From Enhydrobacter aerosaccus (GTDB lineage: Bacteria; Pseudomonadota; Alphaproteobacteria; Reyranellales; Reyranellaceae), in assembly GCA_903915535.1 (NCBI GenBank), contig CAIWTJ010000153.1, positions 1-39,293 on the forward strand: a stretch of 39,293 bases of DNA, in the 5' to 3' direction. Position 1 is the stretch's first letter; the number at the start of each line of letters is the position of its first letter. The position numbers and the translations under genes are program-made. The notes beneath the pieces were generated by a model. It was not told the DNA's origin and ran no database searches. It saw only the letters and a list, made by a program, of their open reading frames with translations. Shown here in pieces: positions 22,699 through 35,344 of the stretch.

Positions 22699-23463
22699 CT
22701 AGCCCTTCGCGCGCTGGAGAGCGGCGACGTAGCTGCGGTTCCAGGTCGGATTGATCATGACCTCGTTGATCACGATGTGCGGCGGCAGGCAGGCGATGTA
22801 GCGGATGAGGTCGCCCACATCCTCCGACTGCGCCATCTTCGCGCGCTCTTCCTTGGTCACCGGCACCGGCCGCTTGTCGAGGATCGGCGTCGCCACCTCC
22901 CCCGGCAGGACCGCGCAGGAGCGGATGCCGTTCACGCATTCTTCCATGTTGAGCGTATGACTCATTGCCACCACGCCGTGCTTGGCGGCCGAGTAAGTGG
23001 CGCCGCTGAGCGGTCCCGGAACGCGTCCCGCGACGGACGACGTGTGGATCAGCAGGCCGCCCTTCTGCTTGCGCATCATCGGCAGCACCGCCAGCGTGCA
23101 GTAGAAGGCGCTCGACAGATTGCCGTCGATCACCTGGTCGACGCCGGCGGGCGACAGCTGCTTGAACGTGCGCTCGAGGATGTTGAGGCCCGCGTTGTTC
23201 ACCAGAATGTCGCAGCGACCCAGCTTCTTCTGGATGTCCGCGGCAATCTTGTTCACGGCAGCGGACTTCATCAGGTCGCCCGCCTTCACGATCGCCTTGC
23301 CGCCCGCCTTCTTGATGGTGGCCGCGGTCGCCTCCAGCGGCTCCTTGCGGCGGCCGGTCAGCACGACCGTTGCGCCCTCCCCGGCGAGCGCGATTGCCGC
23401 CGCCTGACCAATACCCGAGCCAGCACCGGTCACCCAGGCGACCTTGCCCGTCAACGAAGCCAT
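22699..23463 (-). CDS. Short-chain dehydrogenase/reductase (SDR)
   Basis: A classical 254-residue SDR with the NAD(P)-binding TGAGSGIGQ (12-20), LVNNAGLN (87-94), the catalytic Ser in HTSSVAG (140-146) and Tyr157/Lys161 in YSAAK. VVLTGRRK after the second strand ends in Arg-Arg, which mildly favours NADP. It lies between the importer ATPase (36 bp upstream) and the Ldh-family dehydrogenase (4 bp downstream), so it likely acts on the imported compound. Confidence 0.9.
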   Translation of the reverse strand: MASLTGKVAWVTGAGSGIGQAAAIALAGEGATVVLTGRRKEPLEATAATIKKAGGKAIVKAGDLMKSAAVNKIAADIQKKLGRCDILVNNAGLNILERTFKQLSPAGVDQVIDGNLSSAFYCTLAVLPMMRKQKGGLLIHTSSVAGRVPGPLSGATYSAAKHGVVAMSHTLNMEECVNGIRSCAVLPGEVATPILDKRPVPVTKEERAKMAQSEDVGDLIRYIACLPPHIVINEVMINPTWNRSYVAALQRAKG

Positions 23464-23499
23464 CGATGTCTCCTAACGCTGATAAACGACGATCGTACC

Positions 23500-24600
<1,101 letters not shown>

Positions 24601-24607
24601 GAGTCCC

Positions 24608-25516
24608 CTACCCCTTAGTCGCACCCGCGGTCAGTCCCGCGACGTAATAATCCATGAGGAAAGCATAGATGATGAGCGGCGGCGCCGCACCCAGCAACGC
24701 GCCGGTCATGATCTGCCCCCAGTTGAAGACATCGCCTTTGATCAGCGTCGTGACGATGCCCACCGGCAGCAGCAGTTCGCTTGCGGAGGTCGTGAAGGCG
24801 AGCGGATACAGGAATTGCGCCCACGAGACCGTGAAACTGAAGATCATCGCGGCGATGATGCCGGGCATCGCGACCGGGATGAAGATCTTGGTCAGGGTCT
24901 GGAACCAGCTCGCGCCGTCGATCAGGGCCGCCTCGTCGAGTTCCTTGGGGATCGACGCGAAATAGCCGATCATGATCCAGGTCGCGAACGGCACAGACAG
25001 CGTCGGGTAGAGAATGATCATCGTCCACCAGTGATTGATCAGCTGTATGCCGGTCACATCATGAATCCAGGCGAACATCTTGAACAACGGGATGAACAGC
25101 AGCGTGTCGGGAACCAGGTAGGTCAGGAACACGCCGGTAGCGAGTGTGGCCGAACCCCAGAACTTCATGCGCGCGAGCGAGAACGCCGCCAGCACGCTGA
25201 TCACCATCGTCAGCGACACGACGCAGATCGAGACCAGCGCCGAATTGCGGAAAAAGATCAGGAAGTCGTTCTTCGTGAGAAGCGCGATGTAATTGTCCAG
25301 GGTGGGCGCAAACACCCACCATGGATTGGTCGCCGCCGAGATCTCGGCGCTGGTCTTCAGCGATGTCAGCAGCATGTACAGCGGCGGCATCAGGAAGAAG
25401 ATCGCGAACAGCACCAGGAAGAAATAGGACCAGCGCAACGCCCAGCGGCGGTCGCGGCTGATGCTGCCGTAGCTCGCCGGACGGACCGGCGCGACGGCGA
25501 CTGCTGCGTCGGCCAT
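24608..25516 (-). CDS. Sugar ABC transporter permease, MalG type
   Basis: A 302-residue inner-membrane permease with six predicted helices. The first follows the basic start (SRDRRWALRWSYFFLVLFAI). The EAA loop that contacts the ATPase is IPKELDEAALIDGASWFQTL. The start codon overlaps the stop of the preceding permease by one base (TGATG on the minus strand), so they are translated together. Confidence 0.92.
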   Translation of the reverse strand: MADAAVAVAPVRPASYGSISRDRRWALRWSYFFLVLFAIFFLMPPLYMLLTSLKTSAEISAATNPWWVFAPTLDNYIALLTKNDFLIFFRNSALVSICVVSLTMVISVLAAFSLARMKFWGSATLATGVFLTYLVPDTLLFIPLFKMFAWIHDVTGIQLINHWWTMIILYPTLSVPFATWIMIGYFASIPKELDEAALIDGASWFQTLTKIFIPVAMPGIIAAMIFSFTVSWAQFLYPLAFTTSASELLLPVGIVTTLIKGDVFNWGQIMTGALLGAAPPLIIYAFLMDYYVAGLTAGATKG

Positions 25517-26445
25517 CAGACTTCACTCCCGCGCTTGTTGATGTCGCGCAGGATGAAGGCGGCGGCGACGGCCAGGATCGGGACCATGAAGAGCGACACG
25601 GTGGCGCCGAGCGGGATGTCGCCGCTTTCGATGCCGACCTTGAACGCCCAGGTCGCGAACAGATGCGTGGCGGTGAGCGGTCCGCCCGAGGTCAGCACGC
25701 GTACGATGTCGAAGTTCGCGAAGGTGACGATCGTCGAGAACAGCGCGGTGATGGCGATGATGTTGCGCATCATCGGCAGGGTCACGTACCAGATGCGCTG
25801 CCACCAGGTGGCGCCGTCGATGGAAGCGGCTTCGTAGAGCTGCTCCGGCACCGACTTCAGGGCCGCGAGATACATGATCATGAAAAAGGGCGCACCGGCC
25901 CAGATGTTGACCAGGATGACCGAGAACCGCGCCCAGCCGGTCTCTCCCAGCCACGAGATCGAGCCGAAGCCCAGCTGGTGGAAGATCCAGTTGAAGGCCG
26001 AGTAGGAAGGATCGAACAGCCACAGCCAGGCGAGCGTGCTCATCGCCGGCGGGATCACCCACGGCACCAGCAGCATGCCGCGCCACTTGCGCTGCCCCTT
26101 GGCAGGAATGTTGTGGACGAAGTGCGCCACGACGAAGCCGATCATCGCCTTGAAGATCACGGCGGTGATGGCGAACAGGCACGACTGGAAGACGATGTCC
26201 CAGAAGGTCTGGCGCTTGAATAGGAATTCGAAATTGCCGAAACCCACGAACTTGGTCATCGACTTGTTGAGCGTCGACAGCCAGATCGCGTAACCGGCAG
26301 GATACGCGACAAGCAGGAAGATCAGCAGGATGAGCGGCAGGGCCATCAGGAAGGCGATGGTCGATTTGCGCTGCATCAGCTTGTGCAGGCTCGATCGGCC
26401 GCTCCCCGCAATGACCGCTGAATTCGGCGCCGCGATATCTGCCAT
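25516..26445 (-). CDS. Sugar ABC transporter permease, MalF type
   Basis: A 309-residue permease with six or seven hydrophobic helices, the first at about residues 28-50 (AFLMALPLILLIFLLVAYPA). Its EAA loop reads VPEQLYEAASIDGATWWQRI. I chose the ATG at 26445 (MADIAAPNSAV) because GGAG lies 6-7 bases upstream. The open frame continues 26 codons into the gap beyond, through the intercistronic stem-loop region. It pairs with the MalG-type permease downstream. Confidence 0.92.
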   Translation of the reverse strand: MADIAAPNSAVIAGSGRSSLHKLMQRKSTIAFLMALPLILLIFLLVAYPAGYAIWLSTLNKSMTKFVGFGNFEFLFKRQTFWDIVFQSCLFAITAVIFKAMIGFVVAHFVHNIPAKGQRKWRGMLLVPWVIPPAMSTLAWLWLFDPSYSAFNWIFHQLGFGSISWLGETGWARFSVILVNIWAGAPFFMIMYLAALKSVPEQLYEAASIDGATWWQRIWYVTLPMMRNIIAITALFSTIVTFANFDIVRVLTSGGPLTATHLFATWAFKVGIESGDIPLGATVSLFMVPILAVAAAFILRDINKRGSEV

Positions 26446-26492
26446 GACGTGCTCCGTGCTTTTTTGTTTTGCCGGTGCTTCGGATATGGCGA

Positions 26493-26517
26493 GGACGCCG
26501 CCTCCCAGACGGCGTCC
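26493..26517 (-). other. Intercistronic stem-loop between binding-protein and permease genes
   Basis: GGACGCCG (26493-26500) and CGGCGTCC (26510-26517) pair perfectly around a 9-base loop, 21 bases after the stop of the binding-protein gene. On the minus strand it is not followed by a T-run. Hairpins here are known in binding-protein-dependent operons such as malE-malF, where they protect the upstream mRNA and leave the binding protein more abundant than the permeases. That role is inferred. Confidence 0.55.
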
Positions 26518-26538
26518 CCCCATTGGCTTGATTGACGA

Positions 26539-27879
26539 CTAGTTGCGCATGAAGCCTTCGCACTCGCCGGCCGCCCAATCGAGCGTCTTTTCGAGGGCTT
26601 CGCCCTTGAAGTAGCGAACGGCCATCTGCGTCTGGATGCCCTGGTTGTAGATCTGCTCGGCGATCTTGTGCGGCGCGGGGGCCGCGGCGATCGACAGCGT
26701 CTGATGGTTGTGCGGGTTCGGGTAGTGGTAAAGCGTGCCCTTCGGCGGCTCTGCCTCGGCCCAGACCTTGAACGTGGTGAGCTTCTCGAACGACGGCAGG
26801 TCGTATCCGCCGCTGGCGTTGCACATCTTCTCGGCCGCTTCCGCGGTCGACAGATGGCGCAGCAGGCTCTTGGCCGCGGACTGGTTCTTGCTGAAATTCC
26901 AGATACCCCAGAAGTACGGCAGGAACGGCGCGAACCGGCCCTTCGGACCGGCCGGGAAGCCGTGCGTCCAGCACTGCTCGGCGACCTTCGGCGCGTCGCG
27001 CTTGGCAACAGCCCAGGCGCTCGGCGGGTTCATGATCATCGAGCCTTGGCCCGAGACCAGGAACTTGTTGTTCGAAGCGTCATCCCATGCAGCCACGTCA
27101 GGCGGCAGGAACGCCATGAGCTTCTTGTAGTACTCGAGCGCCTGGCGGACCTGGTCGTTCTTGAGGACGATGTCGCCCTTGGCATTGACCATCACGGCGC
27201 CGAACGAGTGGAAGATCGCGCCGATCGTGTCGACGTTGTCCGACGTCGTGCCGAGGCCGATGCCGAACGGATTGCCGCCCTTGTGGCAGGCTTCGGCGGC
27301 CTTGAGGAACGTGTCGAGGTTCCAGTCGTCCGCCTTGGGCGCGCTACCCGCGGGATACATCGCCTGGATGTCGATGTTGGCGTGCTTCTTCAGGAGATCG
27401 ATGCGCGAGCACGGCCCCTTGATCTGGCTGCCGGCGGTCGCCGGCACGGCCACCCACTTGCCGTTGATCTTGCCGAGATACTCGACGGTGTTGTTGACCG
27501 CGCCGTGCGTCTTGATGAGGTCGGTCATGATGTCGTCGACCGGCACGAGCTGCTCGGCGTAGCGCGCGGGCAGCCAGGTGTTGATCGCCAGAATGTCGTG
27601 GCCGGACCCGGCCTGCGCTTCGGCGGCAGTGGTCAGCAGCAGCTTGTTGCCGTTCGAGGTGATGTAGTCGATCTTTACCTCGACCTTTTCCTTCTCGCCC
27701 CACTCCTTGCAGAGCGTCTCGGTCGCCTTGTTGGCGTCCGGCACCCAGTGATCCCAGAAGCCGATCGAGACGGTACCCGCGGCATAGGCGCCCTTCACGA
27801 ACGGCGCAGCAACCAGGGCGGTCGACAAAGCGGCGGTGCCGCCTACAAAACGACGACGACTTACCTTCTTAGAACGCAT
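26539..27879 (-). CDS. Extracellular sugar-binding protein of the ABC importer (Tat signal)
   Basis: A 446-residue family 1 extracellular solute-binding protein that captures the substrate in the periplasm. The N terminus carries a twin-arginine signal (SRRRFVGG at residues 7-14, then a hydrophobic stretch to about 33, GAYA). The mature part has the typical features GHDILAINTWLPARYAEQLV and LPYFWGIWNF. A strong GAGGAGGA ribosome site precedes the ATG. It is the first gene of the operon with two permeases and an ATPase. Its substrate is probably a sugar, polyol or glycerol phosphate. Confidence 0.92.
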   Translation of the reverse strand: MRSKKVSRRRFVGGTAALSTALVAAPFVKGAYAAGTVSIGFWDHWVPDANKATETLCKEWGEKEKVEVKIDYITSNGNKLLLTTAAEAQAGSGHDILAINTWLPARYAEQLVPVDDIMTDLIKTHGAVNNTVEYLGKINGKWVAVPATAGSQIKGPCSRIDLLKKHANIDIQAMYPAGSAPKADDWNLDTFLKAAEACHKGGNPFGIGLGTTSDNVDTIGAIFHSFGAVMVNAKGDIVLKNDQVRQALEYYKKLMAFLPPDVAAWDDASNNKFLVSGQGSMIMNPPSAWAVAKRDAPKVAEQCWTHGFPAGPKGRFAPFLPYFWGIWNFSKNQSAAKSLLRHLSTAEAAEKMCNASGGYDLPSFEKLTTFKVWAEAEPPKGTLYHYPNPHNHQTLSIAAAPAPHKIAEQIYNQGIQTQMAVRYFKGEALEKTLDWAAGECEGFMRN

Positions 27880-27948
27880 GCTGTGTTTCCTCCTCAGGAA
27901 TTCTGCCCACGTGACCGCGGTGCTTTGACTCTTCGAGCCTTGGCCGGA

Positions 27949-27977
27949 ATGCTATGCATAAGGCGCGGGGCACGCAA
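27949..27977 (-). promoter_or_regulatory. Candidate promoter of the ABC operon
   Basis: On the minus strand TTGCGT (27972-27977) and TAGCAT (27949-27954) are 17 bases apart and about 70 bases before the ATG. Each matches the sigma-70 consensus at four of six positions, so this is only a moderate candidate. Confidence 0.3.
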
Positions 27978-28060
27978 TGCAATTCCGGGTAGATCGGCCG
28001 AAGCGCCGCAGTTTGGCAGCCGCATGTTTGACAGTGGGCGCGCGTGCCGGGATGCTCGGC

Positions 28061-28073
28061 CGGGATAATCCCG
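28061..28073. promoter_or_regulatory. 13-bp palindrome CGGGATAATCCCG in the divergent control region
   Basis: Perfect 6-bp arms around one A, 35 bases upstream of the aminotransferase ATG, in the 228-bp region between the divergent ABC operon and the aminotransferase gene. A TTGACA box (28028-28033) lies 27 bases before it but has no good -10 at standard spacing (GATGCT at 17 bases). It could be an operator for either operon. Confidence 0.35.
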
Positions 28074-28107
28074 TCCGGAAACCGTGTAAAATCGAGTCTG
28101 TCGCAAG

Positions 28108-29286
28108 ATGCGTGATGTCCCCGCCGCCAATCCCTGGCTGGCTGCCGTCGAGCCCTCACCAATTGGTGAAACCAAGCGCTGGGTGTCGGGGCGCACCTTC
28201 CCCGCCGACAAGCCGCTGATCGATCTCAGCCAGGCCGTCCCCGGCTATCCGCCGGCGATGGAACTGCGAAAGCATCTGGGTGAGTTGCTGCTCGATCCGG
28301 CGATGCATGGCTACACGCCGATCCTGGGTGTTCCCGCCCTGCGCGAGACCTATGCCGCACATCTCTCCTCATTCTACGGAGCCAGGATCGCCGCGTCCGA
28401 AGTCGGTATCACGTCCGGCTGCAACCAGGCCTTCTGCCTCGCGCTGATGAGCATCGCCAAGGCGGGCGACCAGGTGATCGTGCCCCGGCCGCACTACTTC
28501 AATCACGACATGTGGATGCGCATGCAGGGCGTCGAGCCCGTACCGCTCGACTTCCGTCCCGGCTCGGGCGCAATCCCCAATGCCGAAGACGCGGCAAAAC
28601 TGATCACGCCCAGGACCCGCGCCATCATCCTGATCTCGCCCAACAACCCGACCGGCGCCGTCTATCCGCGCGAGACGATCCATGCCTTCTTCGAACTCGC
28701 CAAGCGCCACGGCATCGCGCTGCTGCTCGACGAGACCTACAAGGACTTCCTGCCGGAGAACACGCGGCCGCACGATCTGTTCAGCGATCCGACCTGGCGC
28801 AGCACGCTCGTTCACCTCTACAGCTTCTCCAAGGTCTTCGCGCTGACGGGGTACCGTGTCGGCGGCGTGACCGCGGGTGCGGCACTGATGGCCGAGATCG
28901 AGAAGGCGATGGATTGCGTCTCGATCTGCCCGCCCCGGCTCGGCCAGGAGGCCGCACTCTACGGCCTGCACCACCTGCTGCCCTGGGCGCGGGAGAACAC
29001 GCGCGGCCTGACGGCGCGCGCCGACCTGCTGGGCGACGGGCTGCAGAAATCCAACCGCTGGCGCATGGTCAGCATCGGCGCCTACTTCGCCTACGTCGAG
29101 CATCCCTTCTCCGGTCAACGCTCGACCGACGTGAGCAAGCGCCTCGCCGACGAGGAGAACCTGCTCACCATTCCCGGCGACATGTTCGGCGCTGGCCAGG
29201 AGCGCTTCGTGCGCATCGCCTTCGCCAACGTGAGCGACGACAAGATCCCGACGGTGCTGCAGCGCCTCGAACGCTTCGGCGCCTGA
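28108..29286 (+). CDS. PLP-dependent class I/II aminotransferase
   Basis: A 392-residue fold-type I aminotransferase. The PLP lysine is Lys242 in YSFSKVFALTGYRVGG. SPNNPTGAVYP (about 177-187) supplies the conserved Asn, LLLDETYKDF the Asp208 and Tyr211 region, and the C-terminal FVRIAFANV the substrate Arg. The N-terminal RWVSGRTFPADKPLIDLSQA is characteristic of aspartate aminotransferase-like proteins of unassigned specificity. It is followed after 2 bases by the alpha/beta hydrolase gene and is divergent from the ABC importer. The start has little ribosome-site support, but no better one fits. Confidence 0.88.
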   Translation: MRDVPAANPWLAAVEPSPIGETKRWVSGRTFPADKPLIDLSQAVPGYPPAMELRKHLGELLLDPAMHGYTPILGVPALRETYAAHLSSFYGARIAASEVGITSGCNQAFCLALMSIAKAGDQVIVPRPHYFNHDMWMRMQGVEPVPLDFRPGSGAIPNAEDAAKLITPRTRAIILISPNNPTGAVYPRETIHAFFELAKRHGIALLLDETYKDFLPENTRPHDLFSDPTWRSTLVHLYSFSKVFALTGYRVGGVTAGAALMAEIEKAMDCVSICPPRLGQEAALYGLHHLLPWARENTRGLTARADLLGDGLQKSNRWRMVSIGAYFAYVEHPFSGQRSTDVSKRLADEENLLTIPGDMFGAGQERFVRIAFANVSDDKIPTVLQRLERFGA

Positions 29287-29288
29287 CG

Positions 29289-30161
29289 ATGCCGCACGCG
29301 ACGACCCCGGACGGCGTGAAGCTCTACTACGAGGAAGCCGGCGCCGGCACGCCGATCCTGTTCGTCCACGAATACTGCGGCGACTGGCGGAGCTGGGAAC
29401 CGCAGATGCGCTTCTTCGCGCGCAAGCACCGCTGTATCACCTATTCCTTCCGCGGCTATCCGGGATCGGACGTTCCTGCCAGCGCCTCGATGTATGGCCA
29501 GAAATTCGCCGTCGACGATGCGTTGCACATGCTCGATCACCTGCGGATCGCAAAGGCGCATATCGTCAGTCTCTCGCAGGGCGCCTTCGCTGCCGCGCAT
29601 TTCGGCCGGCTGTACGCCGATCGCGCCCTGTCCCTCACGCTCGCCGGCATCGGCTCGGGCGCCGGCCGCGAAGGTCACGAGCAATTCAAGAAGATCGCGA
29701 CGGAGACGGCGGCCCAGATCCGCAACACCGGCATGGCGCAATATGCCCATGGCCTTGCGACCAATCCGACGCGGTCGCGCTTCAAGCAGAAAGACCCGCG
29801 CGGCTTCGACGAATTCCTGAAGCGCCTGGCGGAGCATTCCGACCTCGGCTCGGCCAACACGATGGCGGAATATCAGGGCAAGCGCCCCTCGCTCTACGAC
29901 TTCGACGCCGAGTGGAAGAAGCTCGCCGTGCCGACGCTGATCGTCTGCGGCGACGAGGACGAGCCGTGCTTGCAGCCCAGTCTCTACCTGAAGAGCGCGC
30001 TGGCCAATGCCGGCCTCTCGCTGTTTCCCAAGACCGGCCACACGGTGAACCTCGAAGAGCCCGACCTCTTCAACCGCACGCTCTGGGATTTCATCACCCT
30101 GGCGGAAGCGGGCCAATGGCTGCCCGGCCACGCCATGCCGCCGGGCGCGAGCCGCCTCTAG
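29289..30161 (+). CDS. Alpha/beta hydrolase
   Basis: A 290-residue alpha/beta hydrolase fold enzyme. The N-terminal oxyanion strand ILFVHEYCGDWRSW, the nucleophile elbow HIVSLSQGAF, and the acid and base segments LIVCGDEDEPC and PKTGHTVNLEEP are in the usual order. The elbow reads S-L-S-Q-G, with Ser94 replacing the usual first Gly of GxSxG, so Ser96 is the probable nucleophile. The gene begins 2 bases after the aminotransferase stop, hence co-transcribed. Ester, lactone or C-C bond substrates are all possible. Confidence 0.87.
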   Translation: MPHATTPDGVKLYYEEAGAGTPILFVHEYCGDWRSWEPQMRFFARKHRCITYSFRGYPGSDVPASASMYGQKFAVDDALHMLDHLRIAKAHIVSLSQGAFAAAHFGRLYADRALSLTLAGIGSGAGREGHEQFKKIATETAAQIRNTGMAQYAHGLATNPTRSRFKQKDPRGFDEFLKRLAEHSDLGSANTMAEYQGKRPSLYDFDAEWKKLAVPTLIVCGDEDEPCLQPSLYLKSALANAGLSLFPKTGHTVNLEEPDLFNRTLWDFITLAEAGQWLPGHAMPPGASRL

Positions 30162-30222
30162 TCGTCAAATCGACAGCAGCCGTCCCGTTAAAATAATGGA
30201 AAAACGGGAACTGAAGCGGGTA

Positions 30223-30255
30223 GCGGGGTAGCGCTAATTGCGCTAACTCCCCCGC
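30223..30255. terminator. Hairpin between convergent genes (possible bidirectional terminator)
   Basis: GCGGGGTAGCGC (30223-30234) can pair, with small bulges, with GCGCTAACTCCCCCGC (30240-30255) around a TAATT loop. The region lies between the convergent hydrolase and thiD genes, which is where a shared terminator is expected. No long T-run follows in either direction. A second short inverted repeat (TCCCGTT 30183-30189, AACGGGA 30203-30209) lies just upstream. Nothing else was seen in this 220-bp gap. Confidence 0.4.
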
Positions 30256-30381
30256 CTCGCTCGATCTACCCCACCGTGCAGCGTCTCCCGCGGCCCCCGC
30301 GCTTCGATCCTGCCGGATCCCGGGTCCCCGACGAACAAGCAACATTGGGATGCCGGGCCGCAAATCAAGGAGTCGAGCCGT

Positions 30382-31182
30382 TCAACGGTCTCCGCTGAAC
30401 GTCACCGCGTGGTTGAGCGGACCGTGTCCGTGACCGAAGCCGGGTGCGCTCTCGATCGCCTTGCGGACATATAGGCGGGCGCGCGCCACGGCATCGCGCA
30501 GGCTCATTTTTTGGGCCAGCCCGGCGGCAATGGCCGAGGCGAGCGTGCAGCCGGTGCCGTGCGTGCTGCGGCTGGCGATGCGCGCATCCTCGAAGCGATC
30601 CACCCGCCCATTGTGCACCAGTAGGTCCACGAGCTTGTCGCCCTCGAGATGGCCGCCCTTCATCAGCACGGCCTTGGCGCCGAAGGAGATCAGCTTTTCG
30701 GCAGCGGGCTTCATGTCCGCCTCGACCCGCACGGGAAAGCCAACCAGCACTTCCGCCTCCGGCAGGTTGGGTGTCAACAGGGTCGCCATCGGCAGCAGCG
30801 AGTCGCGCAACTCGGTCTCCGCCTCGCTCAGCAACAGGCGATGTCCGCCCTTTGCCACCATCACCGGATCGACCACCAGCGGCACGCCGGCGGCATGCGC
30901 CTTGAAACAGCGCGCCACCGTCGCGATCACCTCGGCGCTGTGCAGCATGCCGGTCTTGAGCGCGTCGGCACCGATGTCGGACAGCACGACCTCGATCTGC
31001 TGCGCGATGAACGCCGGATCGACCGCCACGACACCGTGGACGCCCATGGTGTTCTGGGCCGTGAGCGCGGTGATCGCTGTGGCGGCAAAGCCGTTCATCG
31101 CGGTGACCGCCTTGATGTCGGCCTGAATACCGGCACCGCCGCCGGAATCCGAGCCGGCGACGATCAGGACGCGGCCTTTCAT
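30382..31182 (-). CDS. thiD: Hydroxymethylpyrimidine kinase/phosphomethylpyrimidine kinase
   Basis: Phosphorylates HMP and HMP-P in thiamine synthesis (cytoplasmic, ribokinase fold). The 266 residues include the N-terminal [17 protein letters not shown] (about 9-25), [35 protein letters not shown] and the C-terminal anion-hole motif [18 protein letters not shown]. The start overlaps the stop of glmM as ATGA on the minus strand, so it is the last gene of the housekeeping operon. There is no sign of a TPP riboswitch next to it, as expected for an operon-internal gene. Confidence 0.94.
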   Translation of the reverse strand: MKGRVLIVAGSDSGGGAGIQADIKAVTAMNGFAATAITALTAQNTMGVHGVVAVDPAFIAQQIEVVLSDIGADALKTGMLHSAEVIATVARCFKAHAAGVPLVVDPVMVAKGGHRLLLSEAETELRDSLLPMATLLTPNLPEAEVLVGFPVRVEADMKPAAEKLISFGAKAVLMKGGHLEGDKLVDLLVHNGRVDRFEDARIASRSTHGTGCTLASAIAAGLAQKMSLRDAVARARLYVRKAIESAPGFGHGHGPLNHAVTFSGDR

Positions 31183-32528
31183 GCCGCTTTCCGCGGGATC
31201 GCCTCGATGATCTGGTCGACGACGCGGAGCACGAGGCTGGAATCGTCGCCTTCGGCCATGACGCGGATCAAGGGCTCGGTGCCGGACTTGCGCACCAGCA
31301 CGCGGCCGCCCTTGCCCAGGGTCTTTTCCGCAGCGGCAATCGCGGAGATGACGGCCGCGGCATTCAAGGCTTCGTTGGCATCGCTCACGCGCACGTTCTT
31401 CAGGAGTTGCGGCACCGGCTCGAAGGCGCGGAAGGTCTCGCTCGCTGGCTTGCCGGTGCGGATCAGGGCCGCGAGCGCCTGAAGCGCGGCCATCAGTCCG
31501 TCGCCGGTGGTGGCATGGTCGGTCATGATGATGTGGCCGGATTGCTCGCCGCCGAGATTGAATCCGTCGGCACGCATGCGCTCCAGCACGTAGCGGTCGC
31601 CGACCTGGGTGCGCACCAGCGACAGGCCGAGCGTGCCGATGAAACGTTCCAGCCCGAGATTGGACATCACCGTCGCCACGACGCCGTTGCCGACAAGCCG
31701 TCCATCCTTGTTCCAGAGGTTGGCAATGGTCGCCATCAGCTGATCGCCGTCGATCACGTTGCCCTTCTCGCACACCAACACGACGCGGTCGGCGTCGCCG
31801 TCGAGCGCGATACCGATGTCGGCCCCGTGAGCCACGACGTGCTCCTGCAGCACCGCGGGATGCGTCGAGCCGCAATTGTGATTGATGTTGAAGCCATCCG
31901 GATTGACCGCGACAGAGATCACCTCGGCGCCCAGTTCCCACAGCACGGTCGGAGCCACCTTGTAGCCGGCCCCATTGGCGCAATCGACGACGATCTTGAG
32001 GCCGCCGAGATCGAGGCCGCGCGCGGCCGAAGCCTTCACGGCCTCGATGTAGCGGCCCGCGGCATCGTCGAGGCGCCGGGCGCGGCCGATTGCGCGCGCA
32101 TCCGCGAGCCGAATGGTCGACGGCGCCGTGACCAGTTTCTCGATCTCGGCCTCGACCGCATCGGAGAGCTTGAAGCCGTCGGGCCCGAACAGCTTGATGC
32201 CGTTGTCCTCGAAGGAATTGTGCGACGCGGAGACCATGACACCCACGTCCGCGCGCATCGAGCGCGTCAGGAAGCCGACCGCCGGCGTCGGCACGGGCCC
32301 GAGCAGCAGCACGTCGACGCCGACCGAGAGAAAACCTGCCGTCAGCGCCTGCTCGATCATGTAGCCCGAGAGCCGCGTATCCTTGCCGATCACGACCCGG
32401 TGGCGATGACCGCCGCGATTGAAGACCTGCCCCGCCGCCATGCCGATACGCATCGCTATCTCGGCGGTCATAGGGGCGGCATTGGCGCGGCCGCGCACAC
32501 CATCGGTGCCAAAAAGGGTTCGGGACAT
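31179..32528 (-). CDS. glmM: Phosphoglucosamine mutase
   Basis: Interconverts glucosamine-6-phosphate and glucosamine-1-phosphate for UDP-GlcNAc, peptidoglycan and LPS synthesis. The 449 residues start [16 protein letters not shown]. The active-site phosphoserine is Ser102 in [12 protein letters not shown]. The Mg-binding loop reads [12 protein letters not shown], the sugar-binding loop GEQSGHIIM, and the phosphate loop [16 protein letters not shown] chose the ATG at 32528; the frame is open ten further codons. It lies 11 bp from folP, the usual order in Alphaproteobacteria. Confidence 0.96.
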   Translation of the reverse strand: MSRTLFGTDGVRGRANAAPMTAEIAMRIGMAAGQVFNRGGHRHRVVIGKDTRLSGYMIEQALTAGFLSVGVDVLLLGPVPTPAVGFLTRSMRADVGVMVSASHNSFEDNGIKLFGPDGFKLSDAVEAEIEKLVTAPSTIRLADARAIGRARRLDDAAGRYIEAVKASAARGLDLGGLKIVVDCANGAGYKVAPTVLWELGAEVISVAVNPDGFNINHNCGSTHPAVLQEHVVAHGADIGIALDGDADRVVLVCEKGNVIDGDQLMATIANLWNKDGRLVGNGVVATVMSNLGLERFIGTLGLSLVRTQVGDRYVLERMRADGFNLGGEQSGHIIMTDHATTGDGLMAALQALAALIRTGKPASETFRAFEPVPQLLKNVRVSDANEALNAAAVISAIAAAEKTLGKGGRVLVRKSGTEPLIRVMAEGDDSSLVLRVVDQIIEAIPRKAA

Positions 32529-32539
32529 CGTGCGGCAGC

Positions 32540-33370
32540 CTATCTCATCGCCGCCCAAACCGCGAGGGCCTGGCGGGTGCCCGCCACGTCATGCACGCGC
32601 ACGATCGACGCGCCCTGTCGCGCGGCTTCGACGGCCAGCCAGACCGAGGCCGGATCGCGCAACCGCGGCTCCTTGATGCCGGTCAGCCGGCCGATGAAGC
32701 CCTTGCGCGAGGCCCCGACCAGCACCGGATAGCCCATCTCGGCCAGGCGCCCGGCACCCGCGACCAGGGCGAGATTTTCGGGCGGCGTCTTGCCGAAGCC
32801 GACGCCGGGATCGAGGACGATGCGCTCGTGCGAAATGCCGGCCGCCTCGCAGGCCCGCGCGCGCCCAACCAGGAACGCCCCGACATCAGCGACCACGTCG
32901 GCATAGGCCGGTCCGTCATACTTGTCCGCCTGTCGGCCGCGGCGATGCATCAGCACAACGGGCGCATCGCGCTCCACCAGCAGCGGAAGCAGGTCTGGAT
33001 CGTCGACCAGGGCCGAGACGTCGTTGACGATGCGCGCCCCGGCATCGAGGCAGGCGCGCGCGACCGCCGCGCGGCGCGTGTCGATCGAGACCGCGACGCC
33101 CTTGCGTGCCAGCGCCTCGACGACGGGCAGCACGCGGCGCAATTCTTCCTCGACCGGAACAGGCGGTGCGCCCGGCCGGGTCGATTCGCCGCCGACATCG
33201 ACGATATCCGCACCCTCCGAAACGAAACGCAGGCCATCGTCGATGGCCTGCGCGGGATCGAGGCGTTCACCGCCGTCGGAAAAGGAGTCCGGCGTCACAT
33301 TGACGATCGCCATCACCCCAATGCGTCCCGAGGTGCGATCGAGCGTGACGCCGCCGAAAGTCCAAATCAA
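32540..33370 (-). CDS. folP: Dihydropteroate synthase (TTG start)
   Basis: Condenses 6-hydroxymethyl-dihydropterin pyrophosphate with p-aminobenzoate in folate synthesis. The 276-residue TIM-barrel protein has the two family signatures, [15 protein letters not shown] (about 20-34) and [11 protein letters not shown] (about 58-68), plus [15 protein letters not shown] and [14 protein letters not shown]. The codon giving the family-typical N terminus ([12 protein letters not shown]) is TTG at 33368-33370, preceded by AAAGGG. The next ATG would begin inside the first signature. It begins 9 bases after ftsH ends. Confidence 0.94.
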   Translation of the reverse strand: MIWTFGGVTLDRTSGRIGVMAIVNVTPDSFSDGGERLDPAQAIDDGLRFVSEGADIVDVGGESTRPGAPPVPVEEELRRVLPVVEALARKGVAVSIDTRRAAVARACLDAGARIVNDVSALVDDPDLLPLLVERDAPVVLMHRRGRQADKYDGPAYADVVADVGAFLVGRARACEAAGISHERIVLDPGVGFGKTPPENLALVAGAGRLAEMGYPVLVGASRKGFIGRLTGIKEPRLRDPASVWLAVEAARQGASIVRVHDVAGTRQALAVWAAMR

Positions 33371-33379
33371 ACGCGCCCT

Positions 33380-35320
<1,941 letters not shown>

Positions 35321-35344
35321 GGGCGATCCACTGGACGGAAGGGT

